Below are positions 1-7,828 of a stretch of 36,287 bases of DNA, piece after piece. The notes beneath the pieces were generated by a model, which saw only the letters and a program-made list of their open reading frames with translations, did no database searches and was not told the origin of the DNA. This stretch comes from Candidatus Hadersleviella danica (GTDB lineage Bacteria > Chloroflexota > Anaerolineae > Promineifilales > Promineifilaceae). Numbering within the stretch: position 1 is the stretch's first letter; each line of letters begins with the position of its first letter. The position numbers were made by a program, and so were the translations under genes. Location of the stretch: positions 1 through 36,287 of the forward strand of contig JADJSZ010000007.1 in assembly GCA_016711405.1 (NCBI GenBank), given 5' to 3'.

Positions 1-14
1 GACAATGTTACATT
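1..14 (+). repeat. IS left terminal inverted repeat
   Basis: GACAATGTTACATT is the exact reverse complement of 1487-1500. Similarity weakens after base 14, with a shared TCGT a few bases further in. Confidence 0.9.
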
Positions 15-49
15 AGGCTCGTACAGTGGCATTTGAGGAAAATAAAAGC

Positions 50-1487
50 ATGAACATCATCGAAATTGAACCCCAAAAAACGATTTAGCTGACCGCTGGG
101 GATTGCCAGTGTCGGCCATTCTGGAGTTGCCAACTCGCCTACAGATTTTTTGTCAGAGGTTTAAAGACGGTTTTCGAACCAAAACTCGAGATACAGGCCA
201 CTATGTGTTCCCTTATCTAAGCGGGTTACTGCGTCTCAACAACGACAAAACGATGACCAACATTGCGCGTGAAGCGGAGATTCCCAGCCAAAACATGCAA
301 CAATTTCTGAGCGATTCTCCTTGGAGCGAACAAAACCCAATTGTTCAGGTGCAAGACGAGATTAGCGCACGACCTGAATTCCAAAAGGGAAGCGTGTTGA
401 TCATTGATGAATCGGCCGATAAAAGTGGCCAGCACAAAGCAGGAAGTAGCAGGCAACACAATGGCAACTTAGGCAAAATTGAACAAAGTCAGGTAGGTGT
501 CTTTGCGGGTTTAGTCAATAATGGCCACCACTGTTGGATTGATGGTCAATTGTATTTGCCAGAAGCATGGTTTAGCGAAAAGTTTGCCCAAGCACGTCAA
601 AAAGTTGGTTTACCCGAACAAGTTGTCTTCCAAACCAAAATTCAAATCGCCGCAGAACTGATTAAAAATGCTCATCGTCAAGGTGTGCCTTTTGAGGCGG
701 TTGATTTTGATACCCTTTATGGGCGGAATAGTTGGCTGAGAGACGAGTTGGACAAAGAACAAATTGAGTACTATGGCGATGTCCCCAGTAATTCCACAGT
801 TTTCTTAGAACGCCCCTTGATCCATTGGCCTGTGACGAAGAAAGGTGTGAGAGCCAAGAAGCCACGAGTCATTGGACTTTCCTATCAGGTTCAACAATTA
901 GTCTACAAAGTTGAACGGTGGCACACCATTACCATCCGTCCCAATGAACGGGGTCATTTAATTGCTGATTTTGCTCGTTTTCGAGTTTGGACAGTTCGTG
1001 AAGATGGGTCATTGCGTGAAGAATGGTTGTTGATTCGGCGTGAACACGAAAAAGAGGACTATACCTACACCTTATCGAATGCCCCAACGGATTGTCCCTT
1101 GGAGGTGATGGCCGAGCGAAAGTGCCAGAGGTATTTCATCGAACGCTCTAATCAAGACTCTAAATCGGAGATTGGTTGGGCTGATTTCCGAGGTATCAAA
1201 TATCGTGGTTGGCTTCACCATTTGGCCTTCACCATTATGGCTAGTTGGTTTGTTCTCGAGACGAAGCTGGACTGGGAGCAACAATTTTCGAGAGACCCAA
1301 CTCTTATTGAAGTCTATGAGACTGATGTCTTACCAAGTTATCCGTCGCCAATGTCCGTACCCTGCTTCAGGCGGCTATGCCTCTTCGGCAACTGTCGCCT
1401 GAACAAGCCATTGAGCTAGTGATTGAACACTTGGATAACAGGACAAAATCACGCAAGTCTCGTCTCAAAACGCGATTCAGACGATAA
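50..1487 (+). CDS. IS701-family DDE transposase (two frame breaks)
   Basis: The protein resembles IS701/IS4-type DDE transposases. Visible blocks are LIIDESADKSG (first Asp), VDFDTLYGRNSW (second Asp region) and YFIERSNQDSKSEIGW (catalytic Glu), with the usual YLPEAWF block between. The long frame runs 103-1419 from a TTG. However an ATG at 50, preceded by a GAGGAAAA ribosome site, reads MNIIEIEPQK and stops at 86 unless one base is gained in the A6 run at 75-80; it then joins the long frame. At 1337-1340 one missing T swaps the normal tail for nonsense: the other frame reads SVANVRTLLQAAMPL and ends in a basic tail with TAA at 1485-1487. Restored length is about 479 residues, normal for the family. 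Either the frame is broken or the bases were miscalled; the first site could also be a programmed -1 slip. Confidence 0.85.
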
Positions 1488-1500
1488 ATGTAACATTGTC
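1487..1500 (+). repeat. IS right terminal inverted repeat
   Basis: AATGTAACATTGTC is the exact reverse complement of bases 1-14. The restored transposase stop codon TAA (1485-1487) overlaps its first base. Confidence 0.9.
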
Positions 1501-1515
1501 AAACTACTCATTGTT

Positions 1516-2187
1516 ATGAAACAACTGCCCCGTTTTTTACACGTTCTCATTTTAGGGTTGGCGCTGGCTTGGCCCTTTTATGTTTTTAGCCACCCCGCCA
1601 CCGTCGCGGCGCAAACCATCCCTTCACGCACACCCACACCCGCCCCCGCTACGGAAACGGCCATTCCAGCCACGGAAACACCCATCCCTGCCCCACCAAC
1701 ATCTACGCCAGGCGGTGGCGGCGGTGGGGGCAATCCCACCAATACGCCCGTCTCTGCCCCGCCCACGAATACGGCCGTGCCACCTACCCGCACGGCCGTG
1801 CCCACCGGCGGAAGCACCAACACCCCCATCCCCGCCCCTACAGAGCGGCGGCACAGACCAATCGCCCCAGAAAATACAGCCACGGCCTGCCCAACCCCAA
1901 TAACGAAGAAACGGCTACCCCCACCTTGCCCACCGCAACCGCCACGGCCACCGTGGCGACCAACACCAACTCCGCCACCCGCACCCCACCGCCACCAGCG
2001 TCATCCCCACCAACACCCCAACGCCAACCCCAATCTCACTCTTGCCACCAGTACCCCAACGCCCAGCACCACCTCCGCCAATGGGGATGCGGCTGACACC
2101 ACCAACACCAATTGGTTCCTCTGGGCAGGCCTTGCCCTCATCCTCATTGGCCTCCTCGGAACCATCATTCGCTTGGTGCGAAAATAG
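1516..2187 (+). CDS. Thr/Pro-rich secreted protein with C-terminal membrane anchor
   Basis: The start is placed at ATG 1516 because it opens a signal peptide (MKQLPRF, then a hydrophobic run, cleavage near VAA-QT). The body is a Thr/Pro-rich low-complexity stretch with a Gly7 run near the middle. The C-terminus is a hydrophobic helix (LWAGLALILIGLLGTII) with a basic end RLVRK, as in a single-pass cell-surface anchor. Between about 1838 and 2040 the Thr/Pro pattern is lost in this frame and continues in the other two frames, so at least two or three small indels are likely. No clear ribosome site precedes the ATG, and the insertion sequence ends 15 bp upstream, so expression may be impaired. 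Such proteins are low-complexity stalks; no enzymatic function is visible. Confidence 0.6.
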   Translation: MKQLPRFLHVLILGLALAWPFYVFSHPATVAAQTIPSRTPTPAPATETAIPATETPIPAPPTSTPGGGGGGGNPTNTPVSAPPTNTAVPPTRTAVPTGGSTNTPIPAPTERRHRPIAPENTATACPTPITKKRLPPPCPPQPPRPPWRPTPTPPPAPHRHQRHPHQHPNANPNLTLATSTPTPSTTSANGDAADTTNTNWFLWAGLALILIGLLGTIIRLVRK

Positions 2188-2189
2188 TG

Positions 2190-2268
2190 ATTTGTTATTC
2201 ATCATTTGTCATTCGTCACTGACAGGTTGTGGGTGCAAATGACCAATGACAAAGGACAAAGAAAAACT
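2190..2268. repeat. Intergenic word repeat (TTTGTCATT / AATGACAAA)
   Basis: Copies of TTTGTCATT-like words on the left are followed by AATGACAAAGGACAAAG on the right, an imperfect inverted arrangement of short repeated words filling the gap between two genes. Confidence 0.55.
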
Positions 2269-2270
2269 TC

Positions 2271-3613
2271 ATGACCATTTTTGACAACAAACGCCTCACC
2301 AACCGCGTGTTTAAGCTGGATAGCGAACGCATGAAACAGGGCTGGTATTCAGATAAATACTTTGCCAATATCTCGGCCATGCTGGAAGGAGTAGGTCAAG
2401 CAGGGGGGTATCAGGGGGCGTTTGCACGGGACATCGGCCGTGACCCGCCAGGGCTCGATGTGGGTGAACTCGAGGTAGAGATGCAATTCTTCACCCGCCA
2501 CCCCAACATGACCATCGCCGTGGGCATAGACAAATCCTGAGCATGTTGCGCCATTGCACGGGCACCATGGACGAGGCGGGGCAATGGGTGGATAGCTGGC
2601 AAAATCTCGAGGTCGAAGCAGTGCATGATGGTGCTGTGACCCATTACCACGGCAACCCTCTTAAAGTGCAACCGATTATCAAAGTACGCGGCCGTTACCG
2701 CGATTTTGCCCTGCTCGAAACCCCCATGCTCGGCGTACTCAGCCGCAGTAGCCGCATCGCCACCAATGTGTATGAGGTGTTGCAGGCGGCACGAGGCAAA
2801 GCGGTGCTGTTCTTCCCCGCCCGCTTCGATTTACACGAGGTGCAAGCGGCCGATGGCTACGCCTACGAAATCGCCATCAAGCGCTTTAATCACGATTTTG
2901 GCGAAAAAGTCTCCGCCTATGTCTCCACCGATGCCCAAGGGGACTGGTGGGGCGGGGCGGGCGGTGGAACTCATTGCCCATGCGGCCATTGCCTGCTTTT
3001 GGGCGACACGGCCGCGGCCATGATGGCCTTCTCGCACCACATTCCCGCCCACATTCCGCGCATCGCCTTGGTGGATTTTAACAACGACAGCGTGCAAGAC
3101 AGCCTGCGCACGGCCAAGGCGATGTTCCGCCATTACGCCCATCTGCTGGCCAATGGCCAAACCGAGAAGCCAAAAATACATCTTGTTTGGCGTCGCCTCG
3201 ATACCAGCGGCAGTATGCGCGATGTGGCCGTCGACCCTTGGGCGAAAAGCACCTCGATTTGGGGGTCACCCCGCCTCGTCTTTGCCGTGCGCGAGGCGTT
3301 GGATACGGGTTGCAAGTGGGATTTGCCCGCCGACCAGCGCGACATGGCGGCCGAATACTGCCGCCGCGTCCGCATCGTCGTCACAGGCGGGTTCGATGCG
3401 GCCAAAATTACCCGCTTTGAGCAGTTGGGCGTGCCCGTGGATGTGTATGGGGTTGGCTCCTCTCTGCTCCGCAACAACAGCGAAAACAATTGCGACTACA
3501 CGGCCGACATTGTGCGCCTCAAAGTGGATGGCCAATGGCGCGACATCGCCAAAATCGGCCGTGCCCCCGCCGATAACCATGACCTACAGCCAGTAGAACT
3601 GGGTGAATTGTGA
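2271..3613 (+). pseudogene. Nicotinate phosphoribosyltransferase (several frame breaks)
   Basis: This enzyme makes nicotinate mononucleotide from nicotinate and PRPP in NAD salvage. Recognisable blocks run in order through the whole gene: RLTNRVFKLDSERMKQGWYS, LDVGELEVEMQFFTR, RGRYRDFALLETPMLG, LFFPARFD, STDAQGDWW, PRIALVDFNND, RLDTSGSMRDVAV, IVVTGGFDAAKI and VPVDVYGVGSSLL. The frame is broken after VGIDKS at about 2534 (a missing C restores SLSMLRHCTG). It then switches near 2949-2965, 2996-3003, 3171-3176, 3191-3197, 3235-3239 and 3268-3272; in the switched segments VELIAHAAIACF, KYILFGV and LGEKHLDLGVTP match the family. Restored length is near 447 residues, which is normal. Because every block is intact in some frame, homopolymer miscalls are likelier than decay. 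The stop codon TGA lies inside the downstream GTGAATT repeat. Confidence 0.82.
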
Positions 3614-3682
3614 ATTGTGAATTGTGTGATTAATTGTGAATTGTGAACAATTAACGATTAACCATTCACAATTCACAATTCC
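3603..3682. repeat. GTGAATT word repeat with inverted copies
   Basis: Four copies of GTGAATT-type words at 3603-3646 are answered by TTCACAATTCACAATT at 3665-3680. The element lies between two convergent genes, and both use TGA codons contained in the repeat words (3611-3613 on plus, 3673-3675 on minus). The hairpin could act as a bidirectional terminator, but no U-tract is seen. Confidence 0.7.
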
Positions 3683-4153
3683 CTTCTTTCCAACAGCAGG
3701 GTATCCCGCCACACCCCATGCAGTTGGGCGATGCGTTCGCGGCGGCCGAGGACGCGAAAGCCATGCCGGAGGTGCAGGGCAATCGTGGCCTCGTTTTCGG
3801 GAAAGACCGAACTTTGCAACGTCCAAATGCCTGCGGATTGGGCGGCCGTAATCAGCGCCGCCATGAGCGCCGAGCCAACCCCTGCCCCCGTGCCTCGGCC
3901 GCCACATAAATGCTCACCTCGCATACGCCTGCGTGGGCGGGGCGTTTGGAGGTGGGGCTGAGGGCAGCCGGCCAGCACACGGCCGTCGGCTGAGCGAGCG
4001 ACAAGACGACAATCGGGTCGTTTGCCCGCATCCCAGCTCTCCCAATCGGCAGGAGCGGCCGTCTCAAATGTCGCTTGCCCCGTGGCAATGCCTGCTTCGT
4101 AAATGTGCCGCACAGCGGGCCAATCGGATGGGTGGAGGGGAGATGGTGGTCAT
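3673..4153 (-). pseudogene. GNAT N-acetyltransferase, phosphinothricin acetyltransferase-like (frame-broken)
   Basis: This is a GNAT-fold acetyl-CoA-dependent N-acetyltransferase of the PAT type. The N-terminal block DWPAVRHIYEAGIATGQATF, the C-terminal block SSVFPENEATIALHLRHGF and the ending LHGVWRDTLLLERREL match that family well. The acetyl-CoA loop (EARGQG-VGSALMAAL) is split over two frames, with breaks near 3965-3975 and 3877-3886, both in G/C runs. I place the start at the ATG at 4151-4153, which has AAAGGACAAAGGAC upstream; a further break between there and 4125 would be needed. The longest single frame starts at a GTG at 4113. Substrate cannot be told from sequence; many PAT-like proteins act on methionine sulfone or sulfoximine rather than on phosphinothricin. 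The gene is convergent with the phosphoribosyltransferase. Confidence 0.72.
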
Positions 4154-4257
4154 TTGTCCTTTGTCCTTTGAGATGGTGGCGGGAGATAGAGATAGAGCAA
4201 CCTATAGAAGGCCAGCCGACTAAGCCCCCCTCTATCTCTATCTCTACCCTCTATCTT
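4143..4257. repeat. Word repeats TTTGTCC and GAGATAGAGATAGAG with inverted copy
   Basis: TTTGTCCTTTGTCC at 4154-4167 is followed by GGGAGATAGAGATAGAG at 4181-4197 and by its near reverse complement at 4230-4244, continuing as CTACCCTCTATCTT. This spacer separates divergent genes. It overlaps the proposed start and ribosome site of the acetyltransferase. Confidence 0.65.
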
Positions 4258-4282
4258 GATTATCACCTTAGTATATCTCGCC

Positions 4283-4911
4283 ATGCGGCCGTTTCCATTG
4301 CCCAACCCGTATCCCAATCTGTTGGCCAACGTGTCTACCACAGCCGCCGATGTGGCTCAGCGTGTGGCGGGCTACCCGCTGACTTTTTTGCCCATCAAAG
4401 ACCAACAGGTGGAGTGGGGGGTGGCTTGGCCTTCGTTTGTCTACACTTTTTACAGCCACCTCGACCCCATCCCCACCCAAGCAGAGTTTGGGCGCATTAC
4501 TTGGCCGATAATGCGCTCTTTTTCCAGCAACGGCCGTTGACGGCCGCCACCCAAACCGCCTTGCAAGCACGAATTTACCGCACCTACCCTTCGCTGGTAC
4601 GCGATTGGCATTTTGCCCTGTTTTTGTCTGAGCGGCTCCCCCACCATGTGTTGTATAACCCGCAATTGGATGTGGAGGAGGGGATTGATTTGCTAGTGAG
4701 CCACCACGGCCGTCTCTTTGCCCTCAATCTCTACACGAATACCAAGCGGGCGTATGACGGCCGCCTCCAAAAGCAACACCGCCACACCCCATTTAGCAAT
4801 GTGACGTATGTGGAGTTGCCTGTGGCACTGAAAGGAAGCGTGATGGCAGGGCAATTTTATTTGTATGGGGAGCGGGAGTGGCGGCAGGTGTGGGCGGCTC
4901 TGAATGGTTGA
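4283..4911 (+). CDS. Unknown conserved-looking protein (one frame break)
   Basis: I do not recognise this protein. From ATG 4283 the frame reads MRPFPLPNPYPNLLANVS as far as TQAEFGR near 4494, then must shift by one base in GGGCGCATT to continue as HYLADNALFFQQRPL and on to the TGA at 4909-4911. The restored product is about 210 residues, soluble, without a signal peptide or membrane helix. The C-terminal part has EEGIDLLVSHHGRLFALNLY followed by basic residues, which loosely recalls the core of PD-(D/E)xK nucleases; however the E-x-K pair is not evident, so this is only a suggestion. The stop overlaps the ATG at 4904 of the next frame. Confidence 0.5.
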
Positions 4912-5530
4912 AAAACGGCCGTGCCCCACCTCCTCTCTCTGGGAAAAGGGGAACAAGCAAGGCAAACGCACCTGCAACCGTTTGGCTTGGTCAAACCAAA
5001 CAACTAAGCCACAGGGTGACACGCTTGCCACTTTGTCACCGTTAATTCCCCGGATAATGAGTTACGTGCTTAGTTTCATCTACCTTGGTATCTACTGGAA
5101 TAACCATCACCACATGTTGCAGACCTGCAATAAAGTAACAGGTTCTATCCTGTGGGCGAATCACCATCTTCTGTTTTGGTTGTCGCTGGTTCCCTTTACA
5201 ACGGGCTGGATGGGAGAAAATCAGTTTACGGCCGTGCCGACAGCGATTTATGGTGTTGTTTTGCTAATGGCGGCCATTGCCTATTGGATACTCCAACAAC
5301 AACTCATTCTTGCGGAAGGTGAAAATTCCCTGTTGAAGAAAGCCATTGGCAATGACTGGAAAGGGAAAGCCTCCCCCTTATTGTATATTTCGGCTATTGG
5401 CTTCGCTTTTGTCTCCCACTGGATTTCCATCGCCCTTTACATTCTCGTAGCCCTGCTTTGGTTAATTCCCGATAGGCGCATTGAGCAGATGCTTACAACG
5501 CCAAAAAGTGAAGGAACGTCCAATTTTTAA
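4904..5530 (+). pseudogene. TMEM175/DUF1211-type channel lacking its first helix
   Basis: From about 5000 the translation matches bacterial TMEM175 (DUF1211) potassium channel subunits: GDTLATLSPL, MSYVLSFIYLGIYWNNHHHM, ILWANHHLLFWLSLVPFTTG, a WMGE loop, a helix around VVLLMAAIAYWILQQQ, then DWKGK and two further helices ending LLWLIPDRRIEQML. Family members begin with a helix carrying an RxxxFSDG motif that lines the pore. Here the upstream 30 codons (VEKRPCPTSSLWEKG and on) do not resemble it in any frame, so the first helix is missing. If translated, the start could be ATG 4904 or ATG 5057. Without the first helix a working channel is unlikely. Confidence 0.7.
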
Positions 5531-5581
5531 GCTGAACAAATTGGTCTTTCGTCACGAAACGTGGCCAATTACGCCACCCAA

Positions 5582-5881
5582 ATGACCTATCATCACTCAC
5601 AACCCATTAACCAAGGGGACATCTACTGGATTCAGGCCGAGGGGCACGCAAGCTCGGAGCTGGGTGATTACCCCCACCCTTATGTGGTCATCCAAGACAA
5701 CCTCTTAAACCACAGCCGCATCCACACAATTGTCGTTTGTGCGCTAACCACCAACCGCAAGCTGGCCAATGCGCCGGGTAACGTTTTGCTGGAAGTGGGC
5801 GAGGCGAATTTGCCCAAGCAAAGCGTGGTTGTGGTCTCCAAAGTTTCGGCCGTGGACACGGCCGCCATACAGGCCGTGTAG
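5582..5881 (+). CDS. MazF/PemK-like toxin, C-terminally truncated
   Basis: The protein has the MazF-fold opening INQGDIYWIQAEG, the segment HPYVVIQDN, the SRIHTIVVCALTTNRKLA block and PGNVLLEVGEANLPKQSVV, all typical of MazF/PemK mRNA endoribonucleases. The core ends at SKVSAVD and is then followed by only seven residues (TAAIQAV); family members normally continue for roughly 30 more after VDK. Those last codons are the antisense of the neighbouring dehydrogenase. I choose ATG 5582 over the upstream GTG 5561 since it gives the usual short N-terminus. No antitoxin gene lies directly upstream. Activity is uncertain given the missing C-terminus. Confidence 0.75.
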   Translation: MTYHHSQPINQGDIYWIQAEGHASSELGDYPHPYVVIQDNLLNHSRIHTIVVCALTTNRKLANAPGNVLLEVGEANLPKQSVVVVSKVSAVDTAAIQAV

Positions 5882-7449
5882 TACAAGTCGGTCAGCCTGT
5901 CCATGAGGGGACGGAAGTAAATGGCGGCCGTCAACTCATCCATCGCCAACACCTCTCCCAACTCCTGCGCGATAATTTCCACCTGCGCCAACCCCTCTAG
6001 CTTCAGCTCGGGGAAGTTGGCCGCTTGGAATAGTTGGCGAATGTGCGCCAAAAATGGCTCGTGGATGGCGTATTTGCGGATGTCGCGCTGGACTTGCGCC
6101 AACAAAACGTTGTGGGTTCCCTCCCAATTCTCGAACACAATATTATCGCGCAACAGGCGGGGCAAGACGGAAAAGCTCTCGATGGCGCCGTTGCCGCCCA
6201 AAATTTCGATGGCGGTCATAATGACTTCGTGGGCTAAAACGGCCGTGCGATACTTGTTCAGATTCACCGCCATGCGGAAAAAAGCGCGGTCGGCCTCGCT
6301 GGCACGGCCGAGTTCAATGTCGTCCATCACCTTGGCGATGCGCAGGGAGCCAGCCAACATGGCCGCGCAATCAGTCCGCATCCGCGCCAATTGCGCTTGC
6401 ACCAGCGGAAAGCGGATGATGGGTTGGCCAAACGCCAGCCGATTTTGGGCGTATGTCCACGCAATGGTCAGGGCACGGCGGCCGTTGGCGGTACAGCCAA
6501 TCGCATTGTAAATGCGCGAGGTGTTGATGACGTGCTGGAGAGCATCCTTAAAACTGCCGACATGGTAGCCGAGCGCATCCCGAAAATCGAGTTCGGCAGA
6601 GGCCATCGAGCGCGTGCCCAGCTTGTCTTTGAGGCGGCGAATGGTGAAGTTGTTAACTTCGCCGTTCTCGAGTTGGCGTGGCACGAGGAACAGTCCCAGC
6701 CCCCGTGTGCCTTCTTCGTGCCCCATGCGGGCAGTGACCAGAGCCAAATCGGCCGTGACATTGGAGCAGAACCATTTTTCGCCCGTCAAATACCAAATAT
6801 CGCTATCGGTGTCTTCTGGCCGTGCCCAAACCGAGTTAGCTCCTACGTCGGAGCCGCCTTGCACTTCGGTGAGGTATTGCGCCCCGTTAAAATTGGTGTC
6901 GTAGTTGGGGTCGAGCAAGCGGCCAAGGTATTTCTCGCGCAAGGGGGCGGGGGCGACGTGTTGCAACACTTTGATGATGCCGGCCGTGCAGGCCAGTGGG
7001 CAGTTGTGCCCCGCCTCGCCGTTTTGGGAGGAGAGGTAGAACAGGCTCAGGGCGAGCTTCCAGTTGCCCATTTCGCCCAACACGGCCATGGGTCGGCCGC
7101 CGTATATCAGCCGGCCAGCGGCATGGTGGCTGGGGTGAAATTCGACATCTTCAAGGCGACGGCCGAAGCCATCAAACCGATTAAGGAAGGGGTTGTTGTG
7201 GGGCAAATTGGCTTCGCGCACGAGAGGGTCTATTTCGCTGGCGGCCGTTTGCCCAAATTTATACAGATGGGGCGCGGTGGCAACGTATTTTTCCTTGCCC
7301 AGATAGAGTTCCAGTTTGCGTTGTAAGTCGCTATCGGCCGTGAAGTAGTTGGGCGGCTGGCTGGCCTGCCACTCCTCCAAACGGTTGCGCCCCGCCACAT
7401 GGGCGGGTACTGTTTCGGTGGGGGTGTAGTGGGTAATTTTGTCGTTCAT
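5680..7449 (-). CDS. AidB-like acyl-CoA dehydrogenase
   Basis: This is a flavin acyl-CoA dehydrogenase of the AidB-like branch, FAD-dependent and probably acting on acyl-CoA or a related substrate. Blocks include AQYLTEVQGGSDVGANSVWA (FAD and substrate region), YLTGEKWFCSNVTADLALV, RRLKDKLGTRSMASAELDF, INTSRIYNAIGCTANGRRAL, RLAFGQPIIRFPLVQ, ILGGNGAIESFSVLPRLLRD and NWEGTHNVLLAQVQRDI. The frame is uninterrupted for 589 codons. The last 60 or so residues, after LTDLYYTACMAA, are simply the antisense of the convergent MazF gene and do not look native, so the true C-terminus seems lost. Catalytic base and substrate cannot be assigned. A native product would end near residue 530. Confidence 0.88.
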   Translation of the reverse strand: MNDKITHYTPTETVPAHVAGRNRLEEWQASQPPNYFTADSDLQRKLELYLGKEKYVATAPHLYKFGQTAASEIDPLVREANLPHNNPFLNRFDGFGRRLEDVEFHPSHHAAGRLIYGGRPMAVLGEMGNWKLALSLFYLSSQNGEAGHNCPLACTAGIIKVLQHVAPAPLREKYLGRLLDPNYDTNFNGAQYLTEVQGGSDVGANSVWARPEDTDSDIWYLTGEKWFCSNVTADLALVTARMGHEEGTRGLGLFLVPRQLENGEVNNFTIRRLKDKLGTRSMASAELDFRDALGYHVGSFKDALQHVINTSRIYNAIGCTANGRRALTIAWTYAQNRLAFGQPIIRFPLVQAQLARMRTDCAAMLAGSLRIAKVMDDIELGRASEADRAFFRMAVNLNKYRTAVLAHEVIMTAIEILGGNGAIESFSVLPRLLRDNIVFENWEGTHNVLLAQVQRDIRKYAIHEPFLAHIRQLFQAANFPELKLEGLAQVEIIAQELGEVLAMDELTAAIYFRPLMDRLTDLYYTACMAAVSTAETLETTTTLCLGKFASPTSSKTLPGALASLRLVVSAQTTIVWMRLWFKRLSWMTT

Positions 7450-7461
7450 GGGTGGGGGGGT

Positions 7462-7578
7462 GTTATGGGTTATGGGTTATTCGTTATTGAAACTAATTTT
7501 GACCCTATTTTGTTACACTGAGCGTATTGGGATGCAAGGCCAGCGAAGAGACTGAAAGACTGACCGACTGAAAGACTA
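7462..7578. repeat. Word repeats GTTATGG and GACTGAAA between divergent genes
   Basis: The spacer has GTTATGGGTTATGGGTTATT at 7471-7490 and, separately, GACTGAAAGACTG at 7550-7562 with a second GACTGAAAGACT at 7567-7578. The GACTGAAA word recurs in inverse orientation at 35221-35255. Promoters for both flanking genes should lie here, but I see no convincing -35/-10 pair. Confidence 0.6.
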
Positions 7579-7597
7579 AAAACCTTGGAGGCTCATC

Positions 7598-7828
7598 ATG
7601 GATGGTTCAATTGTTTTAGCCCTGACTTTTTTTATGCTTTATTTGTGGCTGGGAAAGCGCGGATTGGCGGTCATTTTGGTGGGGGGGCTTTTGGGAGCCA
7701 CGGCCGCAGTCATGTTGCTGAATGAAAGTTGGGGGGCTGTGGGGGGGCTGGTTGGCCTGATTTTGGGTGGGCTGGTTTTTTGGTGGTTCAGCCGGCCATC
7801 AACCGTGGTGAAGAAGAGCGGTAGTTAG
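7598..7828 (+). CDS. Small membrane protein, two helices
   Basis: This 76-residue protein has two hydrophobic segments, from about residue 3 to 18 and from about 22 to 40, plus a third weaker one at GLVGLILGGLVFWWF near 50-64, followed by a basic tail. A good ribosome site (TTGGAGG) sits 9 bases upstream of ATG 7598, which supports it as a real gene. The 3' end overlaps the convergent ATPase gene by 30 bp. I do not recognise a family. Confidence 0.65.
   Translation: MDGSIVLALTFFMLYLWLGKRGLAVILVGGLLGATAAVMLLNESWGAVGGLVGLILGGLVFWWFSRPSTVVKKSGS

Larger units (their letters stand above)
1..1500 (+). mobile_element. IS701-like insertion sequence, complete
   Basis: The element is bounded by perfect 14-bp inverted repeats, GACAATGTTACATT at its left end and the reverse complement at its right end, and encloses one transposase gene that ends inside the right repeat. 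The window starts exactly on its first base, so the left target flank and any target duplication cannot be seen. The right end lies 15 bp from the start codon of the next gene, so insertion has replaced that gene's native upstream region. Family assignment rests on the transposase. Confidence 0.88.

Noticed and set aside
6391..7326. Plus-strand ORF of 311 codons opposite the acyl-CoA dehydrogenase
   Set aside because: It is the antisense of an intact minus-strand gene with clear family motifs, and its own translation has no recognisable pattern.
7499..7530. TTGACC as -35 box for the 7598 gene
   Set aside because: No acceptable -10 box at 16-18 bp; GCGTAT at 17 bp is too poor.
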